From NCBI GenBank assembly GCA_026545765.1, contig CM048840.1, positions 81,248,877 through 81,312,876 on the forward strand: a stretch of 64,000 bases of DNA, given 5' to 3'. The position numbers were made by a program, and so were the translations under genes. Position 1 is the stretch's first letter. Every line of letters starts with the position of its first letter. The notes under the pieces are model-generated. The model was not told where the DNA came from, did no database searches, and saw only the letters and a program-made list of their open reading frames with translations. This stretch comes from Plantago major. Taxonomy: Eukaryota > Streptophyta > Magnoliopsida > Lamiales > Plantaginaceae. Below, in pieces: positions 20,521-31,116 of this stretch.

Positions 20521-21899
20521 CCGGAAGAAGTGGTCGAACTCTCCGAGTCTAGTACATGACTCTAAATTGTACTTCACAGGCCAGACACTTTCGACCCCTT
20601 TTAACTTTCCACTCTTAGCTTGAGGACATGCTTGAGTTTCGGTTTGGGGAGGGAATGTGAGGCTCTTCAGTTTCTTGCCTGTGTTTCTATGTGTTTTTTT
20701 TTTTCATTTTTTTTTCACATTTTCGTGAGTCTTTCGTGTGTCCGAGTTACCTTTCCAAGTTTTCGAGAAGCTATTGTGAGTGGTAATCCACTTAATGCCT
20801 TTGTTTTGTTTGATATGTAACTGGAAGTATCCTAGTGCATTGTTAATTCCTTAAGGTCTGTTTCTCTTGCAAATATCTAGTGTGTCCAGTTCTTTAGTCC
20901 AAAAGCCGTGAGAATCCTGAACCGATGAAAAAATATTGTACTGGTATTTGTATGGTGTGATTCCTGGGATGTGCAAGATTTTACGAATTACTTGCGCCTT
21001 TTCATACTTACATGTACTCATTTTGTTTGGGGATGACGAACATCATGCTTTTAATTTTGAGTTCTCTAACATTTAAACCCCGTTCTAAAGAACAGGTTTT
21101 GGGAAGAGCTACTTACATGTTTATGACTATTTTTGAGCTTTATATGCTCAATTGTGTTTGAGTCTGTTGTTGTTTCCAAAGGTTGTCTGAATTTAATCTC
21201 GGGGTGGATCTATGGTCTTAGTTGATCACCGTCTGTTGTGTTGGGCATGTTTCAAATACTACCTATATACCAGCGTGGCCCATAAAGCTATATGACCGTG
21301 AGGGTTGATGGCATGTGTACCAAACTGACACGCACAAAAGTGCGGATTTTCGGTAAAACAGACACCGATCAAAAAATTGAGATAAAAGAGCCCAGTGAGG
21401 CCATGCATCGAATACTGCGCAATAATGGTTTATGTTTGATTTGCAAGTGAAAAAGGGAACATCACAGGTCTTGATCTTTTGTTATAAGTCGTTTTTTGAA
21501 AAAAAAAAAGTCCCTTCTAATCCATTTGATTTGAGTACATAGGCGTAAGATAGTCTAGGCATTCTTGTGATGCGAGTCACCTTCCCAGTTTACTTTTTGA
21601 GCGAATAACCCTATTGGACACTTCCAGAGAGAGTAGAGATTGCATATTATTCCTGTGAGGGACTAGCGTGCTAGACTTAAGAGTTATTTGCTTGAGAAAC
21701 GTTTTTTGGGATTATCCGTGCACTTCTCTGCCAAGGTTACTTGAGAACAAAACATTTGCATTTGGTGGACTTAGTGCTTTCAATGGTAGATTCGATTACT
21801 TGGATTTGTAACTCTTGTATTTGCCTACATGGTTTAGAGTCTAGTGTGTTTGGGCTGTGTGTTTGCTCGAGGACGAGCAAAGGTTCGGTTTGGGGATTT
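20521..21899 (+). other. Athila 3' spacer with purine-rich tracts
   Basis: I see no convincing env-like ORF. Two similar blocks, CTTGAGGACATGC...GGTTTGGGGAGGG (about 20620-20655) and CTCGAGGACGAGC...GGTTTGGGGATTT (about 21867-21900), look like a duplicated polypurine-tract neighbourhood; the second abuts the LTR. A segment at 21240-21355 resembles the Sire-1 spacer at 13178-13290. Confidence 0.6.
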
Positions 21900-22068
21900 T
21901 GATGAGACAATATTCTAACGTCTCATTTGGTCCTTTTTAGCGGTCTTTGGGAGACTTTATCTTTAGCTTTATAGTCTTTTTAGTTCGCTTTTACGCTTTG
22001 GTGTTTTGTTTACATTTTGTAGGAATCGATGTCTTTTGAACTAAATGAGGACGAACTGCTTAGCATAG

Positions 22069-22400
22069 CTCGCCGCGGCGAGATTTTACGAGCTTTGACA
22101 TGGAAATTGCAGGAAGGCTCGCCACGGCAAGGAAATCAGTCCGCCGCAGTGAGATTTTGCGAATGGAGCCTCTGATTTGATGATTGAAGCTCGCCGCGGC
22201 GGAGCACCTTGCTCTCCACGGCGAAATTATGCGAGGGCTATACATATTGCGATAAAGAAGGCTCGTCGCGGCGAGGCAATTGGGCCGCCGCGGCGAGATT
22301 TTGCGATTGGCTCCCCTGTTTTGAAGGAAGGCGCTCACCGCGGTAAGGGATTCAATCTTCCGCTGTGAGAATTTACGAGCTGGATATATAATCGACAAAA
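22069..22400. repeat. GC-rich palindromic tandem repeats (CGCCGCGGCG) in the Athila LTR
   Basis: About seven to nine variants of CTCGCCGCGGCGAG alternate with AT-rich spacers such as ATTTTGCGA. The first at 22069-22082 is a perfect 14-bp palindrome, and others are decayed, mostly by changes expected from CpG loss. They stand out sharply from the AT-rich surroundings. Confidence 0.85.
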
Positions 22401-22854
22401 GGAAGCTTCGCTTGGCAATTGCCCGCCATGTAGAGACGCGCAGTTCGTAATTTGTTGTCCTTAATAGTTTAGAATTTGTTTTTCTGGGATATACTTCTTT
22501 TTAACCTAGTTTTTTAAAAGAGCTCTGGGATTCAGACATTGACATTGAGACATCTTTGGAGCTTGGTTATTCATTGATTTTACTCATCAGGATTATTGGT
22601 ATTGATTTCTCTAATGCTTTCTTCTTTACAGTTCGTTCTTTATCTTTATCAATTGAATTGTATGTTATTGCATGCGAGTTTCTCATCTATGTTTCGTATG
22701 ATTATTAGTTATTACCATGAATCTCTGTATGCGATTATCTATTATGAGTAGCTAAACACCTTTGAATACAGTAGTATGTGAAGATTATGCATATTCGTTC
22801 TAGGGTCTATCAAATCACTCATATAGGTTAGTCTCGTATAAAATCTTCATAAAA

Positions 22855-22859
22855 ACTTT
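22855..22859. repeat. Probable target-site duplication of copy A (left, ACTTT)
   Basis: ACTTT before the LTR and ACCTT at 54368-54372 after it differ at one base, consistent with a duplication that has since mutated. Confidence 0.6.
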
Positions 22860-23437
22860 TGTTAGGAATATTTGTTAGTATTTTGATCACTCATCACATG
22901 TTCTTATCTTAGCCAGAAAGGTGATTAAGTACTCTTGGTTCACTTGAACATTGTAGAAGAGGAAATCACTGAGTATGATTAGTCTAGTAAATCTTGTATT
23001 AGGATTATAGGTCTTTGAGTGTAATTTTTATTCCAAGAAGACCATGAAGATCAATCCTAGCAATGGAGCTTATCTAAAGATTAGAAGACTGAAGATTGCG
23101 CAAGATTTATGAAGACATCAAGGTTTAAGTCTAACTCAGAAAGACTATGTCCTTAATCCTCACTTAAATGTATTTACTTACATTTGAAATAAGGTTCTGG
23201 ATATATGACATCATGAGTATGGAGCATGCAAGCCATCAGAAAGGCTCATGTATCCGTTGAGACTAAAGGACAATGAACAGTACTATGCATTAAATGCATC
23301 GGCAGAAATGTTGTAAAAAGCAAGTCCTCTCTGAAAAATGAGATAGTGACTTCTGAGTACATAGTTCAAGATATAAACGGATATAATTTGATAGAGACCA
23401 CAACGGATATAATTCAAATGCCTCTCAAATTTATCTA

Positions 23438-23446
23438 TATATATCA
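23438..23446 (+). promoter_or_regulatory. TATA box of the copy A LTR
   Basis: TATATATAT in the sequence TTATCTATATATATCAC, conserved in the 3' LTR and placed like TATAAATAT in the copy B LTR. Confidence 0.55.
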
Positions 23447-23832
23447 CAAACTTAGATGCTGAGAATTACAACTTACAACACCTTAGAACGCTCTATCTTG
23501 CAAACTTACCATCAAGCAAAGTATTCTCTCAAGCACTCTACTACTACCCTTTCTGAAAGCTTTCTATTGCTTGAAGAATCACTAGTAGTTTTAAGTTGTC
23601 CTGAACCTTAACAAGAGATTGTTATTCGTGAAAGAGTTGAACTGTCAGATACCCTTTCTGAAGCTCATTCTCCAGAACGGACATCAATTACTTGGTCAAG
23701 AAGAAGCGAACCGCCATCCACCGAACAAGTGTATTAAGCGATCTTGTTACTCGGGCTCTCTGAAAACATAACTGAAAAGTTATACGAGAAGCCTCTCTGA
23801 CAAAACCTTATAACCAAACACCAACAAGGCGT

Positions 23833-23932
23833 GGAGTAGAGGAAGTACTTGATTTGGGAAATCAGGGAATAACTCCAAGGTTATCTGAGTAGAGGAAGTA
23901 CTTAGCTCTAGGAGCTGGGGAATAACTCAGGG
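23833..23932 (+). repeat. Tandem repeat in the copy A LTR (two units)
   Basis: The unit contains GAGGAAGTACTT, a short inverted pair and GGGAATAACTC. Copy A LTRs hold two units; copy B LTRs hold three (about 35175-35338 and 49702-49860). Confidence 0.8.
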
Positions 23933-24302
23933 GGAACATTTGGTTGGGAACCATTTGTGTAGGAATCTTAGAATAGGATTATTGTAAGGTGAACTCAATT
24001 TTCTATTCTAGTGAATTCTAGGTCTCAGAAAGACCGAAGTGGATTAGTTGGAGGATTACGCCACCTCCAGATACCACTATACTTGCTGTGTTATTTACCT
24101 TTATGTATTTACATTTCAGCAAAGCACACACACTTACTTATTGTTTCTACACTTATCTATCTTAAAGTCTTCCGCGCTCTGAATTGAAGTATCAGAAACC
24201 CCCTAGGTTTCTAATAAATTGTGTTTATCGACAAAAGTTTTACAAGACTATTCACCCCCCCCCCCTCTAGTCTTTTACTTTGCCGTTATCTGGACCAACA
24301 AG

Positions 24303-24314
24303 TGGTATCAGAGC
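24303..24314 (+). other. Primer-binding site of copy A
   Basis: TGGTATCAGAGC, initiator tRNA-Met complement, two bases after the LTR end. Confidence 0.9.
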
Positions 24315-24417
24315 AGGAGATTCACAAGCCTTCTGCACTGAACCTAGATCCCCAGATAGGTGAAGGAACTTTGTCCCTTTCTGAGGACTATATAATTTGT
24401 GTGTTAAGTGTGCAGGT

Positions 24418-26935
24418 ATGTCTCTGAGTGATGCACCCATTCTGAAGCCAGAAAACTACGAGAAATGGAAGAACAACATGATGCTCCATCTAGAGGCCAT
24501 TAGTGACGAAATGATCTATGTCATCAATGAAGGACCTATCAAAATCAGACAGCTGAGACAAGTTACTGAGGTGTCTGATGGAAGAAAAGCCTCAGATAAG
24601 GAAGATGAAAGTGAGGATGCGGCTGCTAGTGATAGTGGTCGTATTGCTCATGGAAGCATTATGTATGAAGACAAGCCAAGAGAACTCTGGACATCTGAAG
24701 ATGCCAAGAGACATAGATTGGATGGTCAAGCTCGTAATATAATTATCAGATCGACACCTGAGCACATACAGTGTAAACTGTGGGGTGCTAAAACGGCGAA
24801 AGTTGCCTGGCAATTGATTGAAGAAATCTGTGCCGGAACTGAGAAAACCAAGGAAAACAAGTTCGAAGTTCTTAAATTGAAATTTCAAAACTTCAAACAA
24901 GGTCCCACTGAAACTCTGGAAGAACTTGATTTCAGGTTTACCACTCTGATGAGTGATATGGCTGCACTTGGTGAAAGTAATAGATACTCTCAGTCAGAAA
25001 AGATTAAGACCATTGTCAGAAGTCTTAATCACAACTGGAAACACACGAAATTCTTTTATTTTAACCAAGGGATGCCAAATATTACTCCAGTAGAGCTCTT
25101 TTCCCATCTTGCTACTGTAGACTATGAGACAACTCAGATAGAACAAACAGCTGAAAAGTTGCAAAGTGTTGCTCTAGTGTCTCAAGGTACTTCTGAAAAG
25201 AAGGATACCAAAGATGCATCTGAAGAAAATGCTCTTGCAATAAGACACATGAAGAAATTTGTGAGTCAAGAGATTGAGAGAAGAAAAGCTAAAGAAAAGC
25301 TGAAAAAGCATCTTGGCCCAAACTATCATCAGTACAAGAACATACAAATAAACAACTCTCTGAACACCCCCATTCAGAAAGGTGTCAGTACTGAAACCGC
25401 AGAGATAGGAACTGATATCTGCTTCTATTGTCAAAAGCCTGGTCACTTCAAGAGAGATTGTCCAGCTTTAAACAAGCTCAAGACAGGTGACAAAAAGGAC
25501 AGAAGAAATTTCAAAAGAAATCAAAGGGCCTTACTGACTGAAGAAAGGAAGAAAATTCAAATTCAACTTGATGCTCTAGACATTGAGACAGATTCTGAAG
25601 ATGGAGATTCAGATGACTCAAGCCTACCATCACCAGAACTGTGTGGAATCACCCACGATGTAATCGACTTTGGCCTTAAAAAGAATGAAATGTGTGGAGT
25701 TCCTGAGATCGCTGGTCCAGACATCTCCAACATTGAAATATGTCTTATGGCTGATGAGGTAACTAATAATTCACAATTTCTGTACTATGAAAGTGATGAT
25801 GGAATTGAGGATCTGGAATCAATCAAAACTGAATTGGATCGTTATGAGAAAGAATTTCTGGAAGCACAATCCAAAACCAGAATTCTAGAAGAAAGCAAAG
25901 AATCTCTTGAAAAAGAGGTTTCTGAGCTAACCAGAGTATCTGAGAGCAAGAACGCTGAAATAGCCTTTCTGAAAACTCAGGTATCTGAGAATGAAAATTC
26001 TCACAAACTAGCCTTGGACAAACTTAATGAGAAAATGATGGAGCTACTTTCTGAGAATGAAGAACTTAGAAATAAAGAGCTATCTTTCCAATCTTATGCA
26101 AAGGCTAGTGACACTCTCACTGAGGTTCAATCCTATCTGAGAGACCCCTCTGAGAAAGGTGGACTTGGACTTGATGAACAATCAAGTAATTCATCTCCTT
26201 TGAAGAAGAGTGATGAAAGGGTGACCTTTGTAAAAATTCAACAAAATGGTTCTTCAACCACCTACAGCATTGGTCAGAAAGCTAAGGTAGTTGACAAAGG
26301 AAAAGGAGTAGCAACTTAGCATTTGAAAGAACAACAAGCTCACAAGAAACATGTGGATAAGGTTTCTGAAAAGAAACGCAACACTCAGACATGCAACCAT
26401 CCACATTGCTACATTACTAGGAAGGGAAGAATTGCTGGAATGGGCAAATTCTCTACTATACCATTTTATGAAAATAAAGATGGTGCAGAAACTAGTAAGG
26501 CTTCTGAAAAATGCATTCAGAAAGCCAAAGGTGTTCGAAATGGCATTGGCTATCGTGCTATTGGAAAGGTCCTTCTACAACAATATAAGGAAGGACAAGA
26601 ACAATGGCGCAAGGCTGATATTGCTCGCAGCAATAGACAGAAGTGGAAGAATTCTCAAGCCATTGAAAAACTGAATGCCAGAGCTAGAAGGAACTTGGGC
26701 AGAAAAGCTAAGCTTGCTGAAAAGCAATCCCAGAAACCCAGGATCCAAAAAGCACCAAAGGGAACACCTAGAAACACCCCAAAAAGGAAAATTGAGATCA
26801 AATTTACTGATTTCATTGCATCTCCTTCTGATCAAGCTAGACAGAAATGAACTCCCAAGAAATTCACTAAAATGTGGATTCCTACTGGAAGAATGTTTAG
26901 TCTAAGTGGTTCTATCTCTGAAGCAAGAACTTAAC
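24418..26935 (+). pseudogene. Copy A gag region
   Basis: The first ATG giving the family start MSLSDAPILKPENYEKWKNN is at 24418, also used at the equivalent place in copy B. The capsid-like part has KVAWQLIEEICAGTEKTKEN and FKQGPTETLEELDFRFTTLM. A zinc knuckle CFYCQKPGHFKRDCP (CX2CX4HX4C) lies near 25420-25465. A long Glu/Lys-rich coiled coil (about 25800-26080) follows, then a very basic tail rich in Arg-Arg-Asn and Lys (about 26600-26800). Large gag with a coiled coil is a described Sirevirus trait, in some members linked to interaction with dynein light chain. It is a fossil. Confidence 0.88.
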
Positions 26936-26964
26936 TCCCGTTTCCTGTTTTGTACAGAACGCCT

Positions 26965-29900
26965 CTTGGACTAAGGCTCAATGGCTATTTGATAGTGGAT
27001 GCGGAAAGCACATGATAGGAGACAAAGCAAATCTGGTTAACTACAAAGCTTGCAACAATGGACCAGACATTAGATTTGCTGGAGGAGAATTAAATCCCTC
27101 TCAGGGATTTGGCAACGTCAAATTGGGATCACTAACAATCACTGACGTATTACATGTTAAGGGTTTGAAATACAATCTATTTAGCATGAGCCAGTTTGCA
27201 GACAAAGGTTTCAATGTAAAATTCAAAGCAAAATACTGCAAACTTATTGACAATGAGTCAAAACAGACAGTCTTGGTTGCTCGGCGAAAAGGTAGTCTTT
27301 ATGTTGCCGATTGGGCATCTACCACAACTGAAGAATGTCTCATGGTGATTCAATTAGGTCACACAGAAGAGCACTGGTTATGGCACAAAAGAATGAGTCA
27401 TTTGAATTTCAAAACTCTGAACAAACTTGCCAAGAAAGAGTTAGTGGTTGGCCTTCCCAAAACATCTTTCAGAAAGGATGGTATCTGTTCTGCCTGTCAG
27501 ATGGGGAAACAATCCAAGATCTCTTTCAAGTCCAAAACCAGACACTCTAGTGTTAGACCACTACAACTATTACGCATGGATCTTTTTGAATCATCTGTAA
27601 CTAGTTATGCAGGAAAGAAGTATGGTCTGGTTGTAGATGACTTCTCAAGATTCACTTGGGTTGTCTTTCTGAAGCACAAATCTGATGCCAGGGTGGAGAT
27701 ACCAAACTTGCTGAATAAGCTTGAAGTCATAAAAAATGACAAAGTATCTACAATCAGAACAGACCATGGTACTAAGTTTGTCAACCAGTACATAAAGGAG
27801 TTTTGTACCAGCAAAGGTATACAACACCAACTTTCCTCTGTAAGAACACCTCAACAAAATGGTGTTGCAGAAAGGAAAAATAGAACCCTTAAAGAAGCAG
27901 CAAGGACAATGCTAGCTGACACTGAAATAAGTGAAGTTTATTGGGTTGAAGCTGTAAACACAGCATGCTATACTCAGAACAAATGTTTGATAAACAAACA
28001 CCATGACAAGACTCCATACGAACTCTTGGTTGGTAGACCCCCTAATATCAAACATCTGAAAGTATTTGGTTGTAGATGTTTGTTCTTAACAATGGAAAAG
28101 ATTATCTAAGGACATTTCAACCAAAGGAAGATGAAGGTGTATTTCTTGGTTATTCAATGAATAGCAACGCATACAGAGTTTATAACAAAAGAACAAAGAA
28201 GATTGAAGAATCAGTTCATGTTGTATTCTATGAAGGAAGCAAGAAAACGCCTCTTGCTGATGAACTCTCAGAAAGGTTCAAGGAACTATTGTTGAGGGAC
28301 TCTGAAGAAGAACCCTCAGAAAGGAAAAACATCATTACGGAAAGAGAGGATGACTCTGACGAAGAAAAGCATGAAATGCCTAGTAACAACCAGATGATTC
28401 TCAGACATGATGAAGAATTTCCTATGAGAATTCCAGAAATGGAAACTGAAGATGTTCATCAGAAAGCTAACTCTGGAAATGACCTCTCGATGGGCATGTC
28501 GAGTAAAGCTCTCACACTGAGCAAGTGTCAGATATTCACCGCCCTTCTGAGGTGAAAAATGTCTCAGATACTGAAGAAGTATCAAGTCATAATCATAGTG
28601 ATTCACATTCAGATCACATAGATGCTGACCCTACTAGCCCTAAACCCATGATGAGATGGATCAAGGATCATCCCACAAGAAATGTGATTGGACCAATTAA
28701 TCAAGGTGTTAGGACTAGGAGAGCAATAGCTGAAAATGCTAATTCTCTCTTTGAATGTTTCATCTCAAACATTGAACCTAAAATTATAGAAGAAGCATTA
28801 GGAGACCAAGACTGGATCTCTGCAATGCAAGAAGAGTTGGATCAATTTGAGAGAAACAATGTCTGGAAACTAGTTCCATTTGTAGAAGGAATATCTGTGA
28901 TTGGACCTAAGTGGGTTTTCAGAAATAAGATGAATGAATCTGGTGAAATAACCAGAAACAAAGCAAGGTTGGTTGCCAAGGGATTCACCCAGACTGAAGG
29001 TTTAGACTTTGATGAGTCATATGCACCAGTTGCCAGATTTGATGCAATAAGACTCTTTCTGGCCTTTGCAGCTCATAAAGACTTTAAAGTTTATCAGATG
29101 GATGTCAAAAGTGCATTCTTGAATGGTGAACTTGCTGAGGAAGTTTATGTTGAGCAACCACCTGGCTTTGAAGTTTTCTCAGAAAGTAGAATGGTCTATG
29201 AGCTACAGAAAGCGCTATATGGACTGAAACAGGCTCCAAGAGCGTGGTATGACACTTTGGCCAAATACCTTCTGAAAAGTGTGATGACTTTGCAAATCTC
29301 ATGAAAAGTAAGTTTGAGATGAGCATGATGGGAGAATTGAACTATTTCCTAGGATTGCAAGTTAAGCAACTCAATAATGGAATATTCATTAGTCAGACAA
29401 AGTATGCAAACGGCATGCTCACAAAATTCAATTTGAAGCCTTCTGAAAAGAATGCTAAGATACCTATGAGCATAGGAACCAAGATGACCTATACTGAATC
29501 AGATAAGAGTGTTGATGAGCACAAGTATAGGAAGTTAATAGGTTCACTACTTTACCTTTCTGCAAGCAGACCTGATGTTCAATATGCAGTTGGAGTGTGT
29601 GCCAGGTTTCAAACAAATCCAATGCAATCACACTACAACATTGCTATGAAAATATTAAGGTATGTAAAAGGTACTGTAAATGTAGGTTTGTGGTATCCAA
29701 AAGAAAGTGGATTGAGTTTGGCTGGTTACTCAGATGCTGATTATGCTGGATCAACGCTTGATAGGAAAAGTACCTCTGGAACTTGTCAGTTTCTAGGAAC
29801 TAGACTTATCTCATGGTTTAGTAAGAAGCAAAACTCAATTGCAACTTCTACCACAGAGGCTGAATATATTGTTGCTGGTTGTTGTGCAACACAAATTCTG

Positions 29901-30190
29901 TGGATTCAACAACAACTCAGAGACTATGGACTCAATGAAGAGAAAACTCCCATTTTCTGTGATAACACAAGTGCTATTGCAATCACACAGAACCCAAAGT
30001 TCCATGCCAGAACAAAGCACATTGATGTTAGACACCACTTCATCAGAGACCATATTGAGAAAGGCAATATAGAGATACTCAAGATTGGTACAGAACACCA
30101 ACTTGCAGATATCTTCACCAAGCCCCTACAAGAAAGCCGTTTCTTGACCTTAAGATATAATCTTGGATTAATGGAGTTTTCTAAGGACTG
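26965..30190 (+). pseudogene. Copy A pol region: protease, integrase, reverse transcriptase, RNase H
   Basis: Protease begins QWLFDSGCGKHM near 26980. Integrase shows LWHKRMSHLNFKTLNKL, CSACQMGKQ, a DDFSRFTWVVFL core, TDHGTKFVNQY and PQQNGVAERKNRT (27370-27890). RT shows [40 protein letters not shown] and [12 protein letters not shown] (28960-29250). RNase H shows [31 protein letters not shown] and FCDNTSAI, and ends [15 protein letters not shown] (29725-30140). It is Copia order. Several lesions are present. Confidence 0.92.
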
Positions 30191-31116
30191 AAAAATGTCC
30201 TGAATCTCTAAAAGTCAGAGTAAGTGAGATAGAAAAGAAGTAGGCCTCTGAGAACATGTTCTCAGAAAGCCAAGTTGATAAGAAGTGATGCAAAGGTTTC
30301 TGAGTAGCAACACTCAGAAAGGTAAAACATTTCTGGAACGGGTATCCAGAAAGGCAAAGGTTGGTACACTTTCAGTAAGTAAATAAAACTAGAACATACT
30401 TATAGAAAGTGGGTCAAATACATTTTTAAACAACTGAGGCTTCTGACACTTGAATTCAGAAAGCTATTTAGTCATAAAGAGAAAAGACACACTAAGCCCG
30501 AAAAGTATAAGTTCTGAAAGTCAAACTTGTCCAACATCTTGTATTTTTACCATTTTCATGATAAACAATATATAGATAAGGACTTGACACTCAGAATGAT
30601 AAGCTCAAACGATCAAAGTGTTCTCACTCTTGACTCAGTGACACAATGAATGTAGCATATTAAAATCCATCAAGTCGGCACAATACCATTTGTTGATTAC
30701 AAGATATTCAATATAAGCCCTTGATGAATAAATGTTAGATCTCAATGGTTGAGATTAAAACAAAGCAAGTAATGTCTGTTGAAAAGTGCAGACATGGCCC
30801 ACTACGCATTTAATGAAGTACAAAGGACGTACCACGCCTATGCAGATACAAAGACACGCATTCATATTAGGTTGTATGTATGTTGTATCTATGTACATTT
30901 TGTCTGCTATATATATAGGATTTGGACAAAAGACAAACACTTTTACCAATTCCGAAATTTCAAACTTGCATCAAAACAGCAAAATCTCTCAAGATTTCTG
31001 CAAAACCCCTTCTACAAACTCAACTTTTTGTGCTTAGTCTTCTGAAAAGATAGACTAATCCCGATTAATTGTGCAAAATTCATCTGAAAACACTCACTCA
31101 AAACTCTATATAAGAG
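30191..31116 (+). other. Copy A spacer with hairpin and internal promoter
   Basis: Non-coding. TCTGGAACGGGTATCCAGA (30332-30350) can fold into a hairpin and is repeated in copy B after pol. Further right are GCATTTAATG (30806-30815), a TATATATATA box (30908-30917) and a CA/CT-rich leader up to the ATG at 31117. Confidence 0.7.
30806..30917 (+). promoter_or_regulatory. Candidate internal promoter of the copy A extra ORF
   Basis: GCATTTAATG at 30806-30815 is followed 93 bp later by TATATATATA (30908-30917) in the context GCTATATATATAGGATTT. Copy B has both motifs at the same 93-bp spacing (42221-42332) while the bases between have diverged. The ATG lies about 200 bp downstream. Confidence 0.6.

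Larger units (their letters stand above)
21900..22859 (+). repeat. Athila 3' LTR, left part
   Basis: It begins TGATGAGACAATATTC after the purine tract. GC-rich palindromic repeats occupy 22069-22400. The LTR is interrupted at 22860 by Sirevirus copy A and resumes at about 54373. Confidence 0.8.
22860..24300 (+). repeat. 5' LTR of copy A
   Basis: It starts TGTTAGGAATAT and ends GGACCAACA before the primer site. A palindrome TGCATTAAATGCA (23286-23298) lies about 140 bp before the TATATATAT box (23438-23446). Two tandem repeat units of about 55 bp (about 23833-23932) and a long C run near the end are also seen. Confidence 0.93.

Noticed and set aside
22069-22400. GC-rich block as a CpG island or host promoter
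   Set aside because: It is a tandem palindrome within the Athila LTR with no gene downstream.
31106-31113. TATATAA just before the ATG of the extra ORF (also 42511-42518) as the main promoter
   Set aside because: It lies only a few bases before the ATG, too close for a usual leader; the TATA box about 200 bp upstream fits better.
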